DNA of 64,000 nucleotides, taken from assembly GCA_006226425.1 (NCBI GenBank), contig SBGX01000010.1, positions 248,001 to 312,000 on the forward strand. The letters are read 5' to 3'. Shown piece by piece: positions 44,373 through 52,957 of the stretch; within the stretch, counting starts at the first letter, position 1, and the number at the start of each line of letters is the position of its first letter. The stretch is from Bacteroidota bacterium. GTDB lineage: Bacteria > Bacteroidota > Bacteroidia > Flavobacteriales_D > Crocinitomicaceae. A program made the translations under genes and the position numbers. The notes beneath the pieces are model-generated. The model did not search any database and was not told where the DNA came from. It worked only from the letters and a program-made list of their open reading frames with translations.

Positions 44373-45881
44373 TTACTCTTTCACAAAAGATGTTCTGGAA
44401 ACACTTCCATCCTGAAGTTTCACTTCCAACAGGTACATTCCTGCTGTCATAGAAGGAACAGTCAATGTATTTCCTCCGTTTACTTCAAGTGCAGCAACTT
44501 GCTTACCTTCCAACGTCAATACTTTTGCAGACACCAGGGAAGAGTTAGCCAATTCTACATGAATTTGATCTTTTACCGGGTTTGGATAAATCTTTGTAAT
44601 CAAAGAAATCTCTTCCAAACCTACCACACTGTTAAATGTTACTGTAGCAGTATCACAAGCGTTATCTGAGTCACACAACTGGTAATCCAGCGTCAAAACA
44701 CCAAAATAATCAGTAGCTGGAGTACAAGTCAAAATTCCCAATGAAGCATTGTATGACCATGTTCCATTTACATCAGCATACGTTGTTTGAATACCAGCTG
44801 TAGCCAGATCAATATCAACTGTGTGCGAAGAAGCTGTTACCGTTTCATCTGCATCCGTATCGTTTGCCAAAATAGATACTGAGCCTGAGTTTCCGTCAAC
44901 CAACTCACCTCCGTCATCATCATTTGCTACCGGTGCATTGTTCGTCTGAACTGCGTTTACAGTGATCGTAACGGTTGCCTCAGCACATTCCTGTGGTGTA
45001 CCATCGTCACATACACGGTAAGTGTAAGTGTCTGTTCCTGTAAATCCAGCAGATGGAGTATAAGTAATTGCTCCTGTAACGGCATCTACAGATGTTGTTC
45101 CGTTGGATGGTTGAGCAGTTACCTGTACCGTACTAGGAACCAGATTTCCATCTGAATCTGAATCGTTTGCCAATACGTTTGTTGTAACAGGTGTATCCTG
45201 ATCTGTGGCATCTGTATCATCTACTGCCGTAGGCGCTACATTTGCTACTACTTTGGAAACGTTCAATTCCATGTACATGTTCAAGTCAAAACTAGCATGT
45301 CTAGAAACCAATGTTCTCCAAGACGCATCATTCGCTCCAAATGCTGAAATACCATAAATCCAAGTATTATCACACCCACAACCAGTTGTTCCTACGAAAG
45401 TAGCAACTACTTCTGCACTACTAGCATTTCTTCTCCATCCAACAAAAAAATCACTTGTTACAGTTACACCGGTAACTGGAGTAGTAATATCCTTTGTAAT
45501 AGACCCTCCTCCTTCATCAACAGAATTCACTTCAATAGTCGTTGTGAAAATCTCATTCTCAGGCTGACCAAAGGAATTAGAAGTATAGATTACCAAATCC
45601 AATTTTCCAACTTTACCATCATTTGGCTGAGCAGTAGGCAAAAAGTATCTCCCTTTGATTGAATTGATACTCACCTCTCCATCAAGAGCTGCAAAGTCGG
45701 CATAACTGAACTTCTGCACCATCATCGAATCACCCCGAGAGTTATCCGAGTTAAAAAATCCCCCATAATTGGTATTTACATCTAATCCACTAGGGAAGGT
45801 CACGTAGGTAATGTTTTGCGCTTTTACTCCGGCGATCATCAAAAAGGCCGCAGCAAGCGATAACCAGTAATTCTTTTTCAT
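44373..45881 (-). CDS. Cadherin/Ig-like repeat protein with type A T9SS sorting domain
   Basis: A 502-residue exported protein with a signal peptide ending GVKAQ. Residues about 25-205 form a unique N-terminal domain (YGGFFNSDNSRGDSMMVQKF, RHASFDLNMYMEL) of unknown type. Two Ig/cadherin-like repeats follow, starting APTAVDDTDATDQDTP and APVANDDDGGELVDG, each with the N-D-D/LANDSDSDG calcium-site-like motif and the GxDTYTYRVCDD or LTLDYQLCDSD end. The type A T9SS domain (IYPNPVKDQIHVEL ... GMYLLEVKL) ends the protein. It starts 19 bases after the stop of the larger cargo gene, so both may be one transcript. Probable surface or secreted binding protein. Confidence 0.85.
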   Translation of the reverse strand: MKKNYWLSLAAAFLMIAGVKAQNITYVTFPSGLDVNTNYGGFFNSDNSRGDSMMVQKFSYADFAALDGEVSINSIKGRYFLPTAQPNDGKVGKLDLVIYTSNSFGQPENEIFTTTIEVNSVDEGGGSITKDITTPVTGVTVTSDFFVGWRRNASSAEVVATFVGTTGCGCDNTWIYGISAFGANDASWRTLVSRHASFDLNMYMELNVSKVVANVAPTAVDDTDATDQDTPVTTNVLANDSDSDGNLVPSTVQVTAQPSNGTTSVDAVTGAITYTPSAGFTGTDTYTYRVCDDGTPQECAEATVTITVNAVQTNNAPVANDDDGGELVDGNSGSVSILANDTDADETVTASSHTVDIDLATAGIQTTYADVNGTWSYNASLGILTCTPATDYFGVLTLDYQLCDSDNACDTATVTFNSVVGLEEISLITKIYPNPVKDQIHVELANSSLVSAKVLTLEGKQVAALEVNGGNTLTVPSMTAGMYLLEVKLQDGSVSRTSFVKE

Positions 45882-45900
45882 ACTGTGATTAAATAAAGGT

Positions 45901-47997
45901 TTAATTTTTGATTATTTTGCTTTGAACTACACCAGATTCTTTTCTCACAGTGACAAAGTACACTCCGGACTTCACCGAAGACATATCGATGTCCACTACT
46001 CGTTGACCCAATGTATTATTTTTGATCTCTTTGTTCCAAACCACACGTCCGTTCAAATCTGTCAGTTCGACCGCAAACTCTTCATTTGCCACTAATCCTC
46101 CAATTTTCACTTCTGCTTTATCCACAACCGGGTTCGGTGTTACTTCAACTCCTTTCAACGCCTTTCCAAAGGTAACAGCTCTCGTAAACGAATACGAAGC
46201 ATTTCCGTCAAAATCCACTTGCTTCAAGCGGTAATAAACCGTTCCATTGAAATTTGGTTTGTCAACGAATTCGTAATAAGATTCTTCCGAAGTTGTTCCT
46301 TTTCCATCAATTCGATGAATTGAACGGAAGTCAACTCCATCCAAAGATCTTTCTAACTCATAGAAGTCATTATTCAACTCAGACGCTGTTTGCCAATGCA
46401 AAAATGCTTCATTTCCCTGAGCGATGGCCTGAAAGTCAATTAAAGTAATCGGCACCGGAATACAACCCGTTGAAGTAATGTTAAATGAACATATCGATCC
46501 GGCAAAGCCATCAATCATGACAAAGAAGGTCTGATTTGGTGTCGGGGCCACAATCGTATAGGACTTATCTCCCAATCCTGAAGCCGTGTTTCCTCCCAAA
46601 CAACTTCCCAAGGTACATGTCCCGGAACCACACAATGGAGTCGTTCCAACACACCCAGAAATATCACCAGCCGAATAGATCAAAAACTGCAATCCAGCCG
46701 TAGAACCCTCACAGCTTGCTCCGGTCAAATCGATCGTAATATCCGTACCAGCTGCATCTGCCGTCATTTGGTAAACGGATACATTTTCATAAGAAGGTGC
46801 AGGTCCACCACCACAGTTTGGCGGTTTAAATCCTGCACACAAAGACAAACCTTGTAAAGAACTTCTGGTTGTTCCGGTGACCGTTCCTCCACAAGGTGTG
46901 GCAGCCCCTCCAATAAAGTTGTTTACATCACCAGCAAAAGAATCCCAAAAACAAGTTTCAATCGTTGCTGTATAAGGACTACTCGCTCCACTCACGACAC
47001 CCAACAAATCAACACAAACCCAAACGTAAGATCCTGGAGTCAATCCACTCCAATAACTTTGAGAACCTAGTCCATCTGCTGTTCCAATCAAATCTGTATA
47101 CAAAGTCAATGTTCCGTTTGGACCACAAACATCACCCCCACCACAGTTAGACTCATTCACCCAGGAACAGTTATCTGGTGAACTGAAACTAGCGGAAGCC
47201 GTAGCACCACTACATGTCAAATTGGTAAACAACATTGTTTTTACATAATGTCTTTCGGAACCAACCAAAGGCTGCACGTCCATTCCAACAATTCCTGTTG
47301 CCGGCACTTGTACTTTGTACCAGGTACGATACTGAGTCGTATAATGGCTACCACTCGATTTTGGCCCACAGGCAGAACCATAAACTCCAGATGAACTGAA
47401 GGAACAGGAGTTATCAATATCTGTATTCACACATTCTCCGGTAGAAGTTGGGTCAATCGCATCTGCATTGGAAATGGTATGTGCACCACCACTACAGGGT
47501 TCACATTCCGCAGGGTCCGTACTCCCCGGGCCTGAACAGGCCGGACAGGTTCCTCCACAGTCCACTCCGGTTTCCGTACCATTCTGGATTCCATCCGAAC
47601 AGGTAGGACAGGCTGCTGTTGTAAAACTACCTGTTACTCCTCCTCCCGACTGAAAACATCCTCCAGAAGAGCTATTATAATTGCGAATTCGATAATAGTA
47701 AGTTGTGGCACAGGCAAAACCGGTGATCACCTGAGACCCATTACCATGCGCAGGCAAGGAAGTCCCAACCGATGTTGTTAAAGCGGCGTTTGAATACAAC
47801 TGGATATATGTATTTGTTGCATTTGAAGCTCCAGTTGCCCAATTAAATGTCACAGCCGCATCGGTAATTCCAGTAGTAGAGACTCCCGACACTCCAGCGG
47901 GGGCAGTACATCCACCTGCTAATGCATTTGATGAGGCAAATACAAAACCAATTACCATTAAAGGGGCAATCAGCTTTTGAAGTAGTCTTTTTTTCAT
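45901..47997 (-). CDS. T9SS type A cargo protein with fibronectin III-like domain (paralog 1)
   Basis: About 698 residues from the ATG at 47997, with a signal peptide ending NALA; an upstream in-frame ATG at 48030 would sit inside the leader hairpin. A fibronectin III-like domain (about 30-125, APAGVSGVSTTG to TTYYYRIRNYNSSSGG) is followed by a Cys-rich linker (GIQNGTETGVDCGGTCPACSG). A ~340-residue core of unknown fold comes next (ECEPC, SSPDNCSWVNESNCGGGDVCG, GASCEGSTAG, FFVMIDGFAGSICSFNI), then a QTASELNNDFYELERS-type region and the type A T9SS domain (VTPNPVVDKAEV ... GVYFVTV). The core is nearly identical in protein to the neighbour at 48269. Secreted or surface-bound; function unknown. 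Confidence 0.85.
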   Translation of the reverse strand: MKKRLLQKLIAPLMVIGFVFASSNALAGGCTAPAGVSGVSTTGITDAAVTFNWATGASNATNTYIQLYSNAALTTSVGTSLPAHGNGSQVITGFACATTYYYRIRNYNSSSGGCFQSGGGVTGSFTTAACPTCSDGIQNGTETGVDCGGTCPACSGPGSTDPAECEPCSGGAHTISNADAIDPTSTGECVNTDIDNSCSFSSSGVYGSACGPKSSGSHYTTQYRTWYKVQVPATGIVGMDVQPLVGSERHYVKTMLFTNLTCSGATASASFSSPDNCSWVNESNCGGGDVCGPNGTLTLYTDLIGTADGLGSQSYWSGLTPGSYVWVCVDLLGVVSGASSPYTATIETCFWDSFAGDVNNFIGGAATPCGGTVTGTTRSSLQGLSLCAGFKPPNCGGGPAPSYENVSVYQMTADAAGTDITIDLTGASCEGSTAGLQFLIYSAGDISGCVGTTPLCGSGTCTLGSCLGGNTASGLGDKSYTIVAPTPNQTFFVMIDGFAGSICSFNITSTGCIPVPITLIDFQAIAQGNEAFLHWQTASELNNDFYELERSLDGVDFRSIHRIDGKGTTSEESYYEFVDKPNFNGTVYYRLKQVDFDGNASYSFTRAVTFGKALKGVEVTPNPVVDKAEVKIGGLVANEEFAVELTDLNGRVVWNKEIKNNTLGQRVVDIDMSSVKSGVYFVTVRKESGVVQSKIIKN

Positions 47998-48019
47998 GAT
48001 CCTTTTCAGTTTTAAGTAG

Positions 48020-48046
48020 CCCATAGTCAAAATTATCGACTATGGG
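48020..48046 (-). promoter_or_regulatory. Leader hairpin at the predicted 5' end of the paralog 1 transcript
   Basis: CCCATAGTC and GACTATGGG are perfect nine-base arms around a nine-base loop. The hairpin begins about six bases after the -7 box, i.e. at or next to the predicted first transcribed base, and lies 22 bases upstream of the start codon. It lacks a T run, so it is not a terminator. It could stabilise the mRNA 5' end, or be a protein-binding operator. Confidence 0.6.
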
Positions 48047-48052
48047 ACGACA

Positions 48053-48083
48053 CAAATATACGACCATTTTTCCATTCAAACAA
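48053..48083 (-). promoter_or_regulatory. Promoter for T9SS cargo paralog 1
   Basis: On the - strand TTG (48081-48083), a 20-base spacer and TATATTTG (48053-48060), an exact TAnnTTTG match. Confidence 0.65.
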
Positions 48084-48205
48084 TTTTTTGTTAATAAATT
48101 GTTTTCCAGAAAAACACTCCTATTCGCTCTAACTGACCGGATTTAATTCCTTGAAACGTAGCCCTTTTAAGGGTTTTGCTAGATTGTTTTCGAGGCAAGA
48201 GGCAT

Positions 48206-48246
48206 CAAAAATCCCCGTCAAGTGATTTCCTTCAACGGGGATTTTG
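48206..48246 (-). terminator. Terminator after T9SS cargo paralog 2
   Basis: CAAAAATCCCCGT / ACGGGGATTTTG pair over about twelve bases with a 16-base loop, 22 bases past the stop of the - strand gene; A/T pairs at the base supply the T run. Confidence 0.8.
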
Positions 48247-48268
48247 TTAATTTATTTTTGAATACAAA

Positions 48269-50338
48269 TTATTCTTTGATGATTTTCGTCTGAACTGTCC
48301 CTGATAATTTCTTCGCAGCAACATAATACATTCCTGATCGGAATTCTGCCAGATTCAACTCAAGCACCTGATGGGACAATTGGTTGTCCTCAATCGTTTC
48401 GGTCAACATCACTCTTCCGTTCAGGTCGAATACTTCAATCGTAATGTCTTCTCCAATCTTCAAATCAGACAATTTTACTTCACATCTTTCTTTGACTGGG
48501 TTAGGCGTCACTTCCATTGGTACTTCTTTCCCTCCACCGAAGTTCACTGCCTGCACCATCGAGTGCGACTCGTTTCCATCAAAGTCCACCTGTTTCAAAC
48601 GGTAGTAGACCGTTCCGTTATGATTTGGTTGATCTACAAACTCGTAAGATGTTCCCTTAGAAGTAGTTCCCTGACCATCAAACTTCTGAATTGTACGGAA
48701 CTCAATCCCATCCAGCGAGCGCTCTAAGACGAAGTAGTCATTATTGATCTCCGAAGCAGTTTGCCAGTGGATAAACGCCTCATCCCCCTGTTGTACAGCA
48801 ACGAAATCCATCAGGGTAATCGGCACGGGGACACAACCTGTCGAGGTGATATTAAAAGAACAAATAGACCCAGCAAAACCGTCAATCATGACAAAGAAAG
48901 TTTGATTCGGAGTTGGGGCCACGATCGTATAGGTCTTGTCTCCCAAACCGGAAGCCGTGTTTCCCCCCAGACAACTTCCCAGAGTACATGTCCCGGAACC
49001 ACACAACGGAGTCGTTCCTGTACAACCGGAAATATCTCCAGCCGAATAGATCAGGAACTGAAGTCCTGCTGTAGAACCTTCACAGCTTGCTCCTGTCAGG
49101 TCAATTGTGATATCCGTACCCGCAGCATCAGCCGTCATCTTATAGATAGATACATTCTCATACGAAGGTGCTGGTCCCCCACCACAGTTTGGCGGCTTAA
49201 ACCCAGAACACAAAGACAAGCCTTGCAATGAACTTCTGGTCGTTCCAGTGACCGTTCCTCCACAAGGAGTTCCTGCTCCTCCGATGAAGTTATTCACATC
49301 GCCAGCAAAAGAATCCCAAAAACAAGTTTCAATTTGTGCCGTGTAAGGACTACTTGCTCCGGAAACAACCCCTAAAAGATCCACACACAACCATACATAC
49401 GAACCCGGAGTCAAACCGCTCCAATAACTTTGAGAACCTAGTCCATCTGCTGTTCCAATTAAATCTGTATAAAGTGTCAGCGTTCCGTTTGGACCACAGA
49501 CATCACCACCTCCACAGTTGGATTCATTGACCCAGGAACAATTATCTGGCGAACTAAAGCTCGCTGAAGCCGTGGAACCACTACAAGTCAGATTGGTAAA
49601 CAACATGGTTTTCACATAATGTCTTTCCGACCCAACCAAAGGCTGTACGTCCATCCCTACGATTCCTGTCGCAGGCACCTGCACTTTGTACCAGGTACGA
49701 TATTGCGTCGTATAATAGCTCCCCGAAGATTTTACTGCACAAGCAGAACCATATAATCCAGAAGTACTGAACGTACATGAGTTATCAATATCAGTTGTCA
49801 CACAGGCCCCTGAAGAGGTTGGGTCAATAGCATCGGCATTTGAAATGGTGTGGGAACCACTGTTACAAGGCTCACATTCGGCCGGATCTCCCGAACCTCC
49901 GCCGCCTCCGCCGCCGCCTCCGCCGCCACCGCCTCCACCTCCGCCACAAGCGGAAGTCGTGAAGCTACCAGTAGTTGAGCCGGATTGAAAACACCCACCA
50001 GAAGAACTGTTATAGTTTCTTATACGATAATAATAGGTCGTTCCACAGGTAAACCCGGAAAGCGCAACCGAACCCGCACCATGTGAGGGCAACGAGGTTC
50101 CAAATAAGGTTGTCATTCCTGAATTGGTATAAATCTGAATATATGTATTCGTTGCATTGGAAGCACCCGTTGACCAACTAAAAGTTGCTCCGGTTTCCGA
50201 GATACTACCTGTCCCCGTTCCCGAAACAGCAGCTGGTGCAGTACACCCTCCTGCCTGGACCTCAAAAGAGACAACCAGCATTCCCATCAAAATGAGGGGA
50301 GCTACCAAGTATTTTTTAAGAAGTAATTTATTTTTCAT
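48269..50338 (-). CDS. T9SS type A cargo protein with poly-glycine linker (paralog 2)
   Basis: A 689-residue exported protein with a signal peptide ending EVQA, a fibronectin III-like domain (about 30-130), a run of 17 glycines at residues 132-148, the ~340-residue Cys-rich core shared with the neighbour, and a type A T9SS domain (VTPNPVKERCEVKL ... GMYYVAAKK). The glycine run replaces the Cys-rich linker of paralog 1 exactly at the joint between the fibronectin-like and core domains. It has its own upstream region and terminator, so it is a separate transcript. On the - strand TAAACTTTC lies near 50368-50376 but does not match the -7 consensus well. Confidence 0.85.
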   Translation of the reverse strand: MKNKLLLKKYLVAPLILMGMLVVSFEVQAGGCTAPAAVSGTGTGSISETGATFSWSTGASNATNTYIQIYTNSGMTTLFGTSLPSHGAGSVALSGFTCGTTYYYRIRNYNSSSGGCFQSGSTTGSFTTSACGGGGGGGGGGGGGGGGGSGDPAECEPCNSGSHTISNADAIDPTSSGACVTTDIDNSCTFSTSGLYGSACAVKSSGSYYTTQYRTWYKVQVPATGIVGMDVQPLVGSERHYVKTMLFTNLTCSGSTASASFSSPDNCSWVNESNCGGGDVCGPNGTLTLYTDLIGTADGLGSQSYWSGLTPGSYVWLCVDLLGVVSGASSPYTAQIETCFWDSFAGDVNNFIGGAGTPCGGTVTGTTRSSLQGLSLCSGFKPPNCGGGPAPSYENVSIYKMTADAAGTDITIDLTGASCEGSTAGLQFLIYSAGDISGCTGTTPLCGSGTCTLGSCLGGNTASGLGDKTYTIVAPTPNQTFFVMIDGFAGSICSFNITSTGCVPVPITLMDFVAVQQGDEAFIHWQTASEINNDYFVLERSLDGIEFRTIQKFDGQGTTSKGTSYEFVDQPNHNGTVYYRLKQVDFDGNESHSMVQAVNFGGGKEVPMEVTPNPVKERCEVKLSDLKIGEDITIEVFDLNGRVMLTETIEDNQLSHQVLELNLAEFRSGMYYVAAKKLSGTVQTKIIKE
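49895..49945 (-). repeat. GGN codon repeat encoding 17 consecutive glycines
   Basis: 51 bases of GGN triplets in the - strand frame, mixing GGC, GGA and GGT. As an imperfect triplet tract it may change length by slippage in steps of whole codons and so act as a variable-length flexible linker. Confidence 0.9.
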
Positions 50339-50752
50339 AACAGCCTATTTTTAAAATTTGTTTTCCGAAAGTTTAGCAGTCTTAACCTATCAAACCAATG
50401 ATAATAATAAGTTAATCCTTTGTTTTTCAAGAGCTAAATGAACAAAAAACGGCGTTCGTTGAGCAAAACACCCCTTTCGTCGAATAATTTTTTGTTGCTT
50501 TCCCCAAAAAGTCTCTTCGCAAACTAAACCGTTTTAAATTTCTAGACTAGATTTTTATCTCAGATTCTGATAACAATCTTGTAAGCACCAATCAATCAGG
50601 CAATCATACTTTTTAATCAAAGAGTTTACCCTCATTTGAACTCTGTTCTGAGATCGAAATGGGACCTGGTTTTTCCAAAAAATTATTATCTTGAAGCGCT
50701 GCTTGAGTCAATTATTTAACTCAGGTACTGAAACAAAGTAACTTACAACTAC
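50339..50752. other. Divergent intergenic region
   Basis: 414 bases, A/T-rich, between the divergently read cargo paralog 2 and the membrane-only spermidine-synthase-like gene. It must hold promoters for both. No exact TAnnTTTG with a spaced TTG is present; TTATCTTGA near 50688-50696 is the best candidate for the + strand. An inverted repeat lies at 50704-50723. I find no ORF, tRNA or conserved RNA that I recognise. Confidence 0.5.
50704..50723. promoter_or_regulatory. Inverted repeat upstream of the spermidine-synthase-like pair
   Basis: TGAGT and ACTCA arms ten bases apart, with partly symmetric A/T sequence between. It lies 30 bases before the GTG at 50753, near the likely transcription start, a position that suits a repressor site. 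Confidence 0.35.
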
Positions 50753-51361
50753 GTGAAGTCGAATTTTTTCTACTCAATTGCCATATTAGAAGGAGCGGCA
50801 TTGATGGCTACGGAGGTCATTAGCGCAAAAATCATGGCTCCTTATTACGGAAGCTCCCTATTAGTTTGGACCAGTGTCTTTGTCGCTACCCTCGGAGGAT
50901 TAGCCACCGGATACTTCCTCGGTGGGAAACTGGCAAGTGGTAAACAGGTGCATTTCAAGCTTTTCGTTCTACTACTTTCGGGTAGTGTTTATTTGGGGCT
51001 GATGCCTTTCATCTCTACCGGAATCATGGAAGCAACACTGAATATGTCCGTGGAACTTGGCTCTTTGATCAGTGTCATGACCTTCCTTTTTCCGATTCTT
51101 CTTGCTTTCGGAACCGTATCTCCTTTACTGATTCAACTGCTTACCGGTGCAGATCAAAAAGCAGGGGAATCTGCAGGGATCATCTATACCATTTCCACCT
51201 TGGGTGGTATCGTCAGCACCGTTCTATTCGGCTTCTACCTGATCCCTCAAATGGGAATCAAAAGCGCTGTCATGATTTCCTGTGCCATGAGCCTACTCGC
51301 CACGGTCTTTGCTTTCTATGCGTATCAAAAGAATAAATCAACATCCCTTACAAACGCTTAA
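50753..51361 (+). CDS. Membrane-only relative of fused spermidine-synthase-like proteins
   Basis: A 202-residue inner-membrane protein with about six helices. ILEGAALMATEVISAKIMAPYYGSSLLVWTS and the GYFLGGKL loop align with the N-terminal half of the next gene (EGALVIVSEMLGAKLMASFFGNS and GYFFGGKL), i.e. the membrane half of the fused-MFS/spermidine-synthase-like family. There is no methyltransferase half. The start is a GTG at 50753; no nearer ATG exists before the first helix. The partner gene starts four bases after the stop, suggesting a heteromeric complex. Confidence 0.82.
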   Translation: MKSNFFYSIAILEGAALMATEVISAKIMAPYYGSSLLVWTSVFVATLGGLATGYFLGGKLASGKQVHFKLFVLLLSGSVYLGLMPFISTGIMEATLNMSVELGSLISVMTFLFPILLAFGTVSPLLIQLLTGADQKAGESAGIIYTISTLGGIVSTVLFGFYLIPQMGIKSAVMISCAMSLLATVFAFYAYQKNKSTSLTNA

Positions 51362-51364
51362 ATC

Positions 51365-52957
51365 ATGTCTCAAAAAAAGCAACAAGCAGCACCTTCCGGT
51401 TCCGAAAAGGATATTTCCAGATCCATCCTGTTGGCACTTGCATTTGCAGAAGGAGCTCTGGTCATTGTAAGTGAAATGTTAGGAGCCAAACTCATGGCCA
51501 GTTTCTTTGGAAATTCGCTGGCAGTTTGGACGAGTGTTATTACTGTCACTGTTACTTTTCTGACTTTGGGTTATTTCTTCGGCGGAAAACTGTCCCAAAA
51601 ACAACAAAAACGAAAGAAACTGGCTTTCCTATTTATTATAGCGGCGTTTTTTATGGCCTGTATGCCTGTTTGGGCCAATTTCTTCTTTATCAAATTCAGC
51701 GAGTCTACCCTGGTAGGTGGTGCCATTGGAACGGCCATTTTTCTCATTGGCCCTTCTACCCTCTGTCTCGGGATGAGTTCTCCGATCATCATTCAACTAC
51801 TCAACGAACATGGTCTGAATGCCGGTTCCGCGGCCGGAAAAACGTATGCCATTTCCACTCTGGCCGGAATCCTTTCCACCCTGATCATTGGTTTTTATCT
51901 ACTTCCCAACCTGGGAATCTCTGTTCCACTCATGATTTCCGCCTTTATTCTCCTGGCTCTTTCTTTCTGGTTGCGTTTTAGCTACCTGCAAATCGGGATT
52001 GCTTTGCTCGTCGTTATTTTATTTGTCACGGACCTCGGTAAGAAGGAGTATTCCGGCAAGTTATTCAAGCAACTTTACCTGACTGAAGGAATGATGGGAC
52101 AACTCAAGGTGATGGATCAACGGGTCATCGGTTCCGATCTAAACTATCGATTACTTTTCATCAATGGCATCCCACAAACGATCATTCAAAATTCTCCGGA
52201 AGTAAATTCATTCTGGAAGTACGTACACCGGATTTCTTCCGCCGCTTCACTGAAAAAAGGGAAAAAGGCCCTACTGATCGGGGTGGGAGGTGGTGCGCTG
52301 GCTCATGAACTACAACAACTGGACTTCGAACTAGACATGGTAGACATCGACCGAAGAATGTTTGAAATTGCGCAAAAACACTTTTACTTCCAGCCGGATC
52401 AAGACACGAAATTCACCGAAGACGATGCTCGACATTTCATTAAAACCTGCTCAAAGAAATACGACCTGATTGTTCTTGACATTTGCAGTGGAGAGGTTCA
52501 ACCCTCCAATGTGTTTACTTCCGAAGGAATCGAGGAAATGAAGAAAATTCTAAGTCCGGATGGATTAATTCTCATTCAGTATCAGGAAATGCTTGATCCG
52601 GTGGAAATTTCAGGCTCTCAGTCGATTGCCAAAACTTTCCGAAAAGCTGATTTTGAAGTTTACGTCAATATTGAAGAAGGCGATATTTCCAGCGTAGTCA
52701 TGGCCTGCTCTCCTCAAAAAACGGATTTTTCACTGATTGATTCCACGCACATCACCCCAAATGTTTGGTCTCAAAACTGGAAACTGGAAGAAATTAGATC
52801 AGCCTTTCAACCCTACGAAATTAAGGATGCCCAGAGTCTGATTCTTACGGATGATCGTCCGATCCTGGAACACTTAAACGGTCAAACCATTGAAGCCTGG
52901 CGAAAAACCATGATCAAGAATTACGGGCTGCCTTTCCTGCAAACGGAAAATGACTAA
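51365..52957 (+). CDS. Membrane-fused spermidine-synthase-like methyltransferase-fold protein
   Basis: A 530-residue protein: about seven membrane helices (1-215) followed by a spermidine-synthase-like Rossmann domain (about 230-510). SAM-site motifs are LLIGVGGGALAHEL, MVDIDRR and TEDDARHF. At the position of the catalytic aspartate of true polyamine synthases (D-[ST]-[ST]-D-P-x-G-P) the sequence reads LDICSGEVQPSN, so the second Asp and the D-P-x-G-P are missing. It probably does not make spermidine and may be a methyltransferase or binding protein. It is co-transcribed with the membrane-only paralog, and its stop overlaps that of the convergent WYL gene. Confidence 0.85.
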   Translation: MSQKKQQAAPSGSEKDISRSILLALAFAEGALVIVSEMLGAKLMASFFGNSLAVWTSVITVTVTFLTLGYFFGGKLSQKQQKRKKLAFLFIIAAFFMACMPVWANFFFIKFSESTLVGGAIGTAIFLIGPSTLCLGMSSPIIIQLLNEHGLNAGSAAGKTYAISTLAGILSTLIIGFYLLPNLGISVPLMISAFILLALSFWLRFSYLQIGIALLVVILFVTDLGKKEYSGKLFKQLYLTEGMMGQLKVMDQRVIGSDLNYRLLFINGIPQTIIQNSPEVNSFWKYVHRISSAASLKKGKKALLIGVGGGALAHELQQLDFELDMVDIDRRMFEIAQKHFYFQPDQDTKFTEDDARHFIKTCSKKYDLIVLDICSGEVQPSNVFTSEGIEEMKKILSPDGLILIQYQEMLDPVEISGSQSIAKTFRKADFEVYVNIEEGDISSVVMACSPQKTDFSLIDSTHITPNVWSQNWKLEEIRSAFQPYEIKDAQSLILTDDRPILEHLNGQTIEAWRKTMIKNYGLPFLQTEND

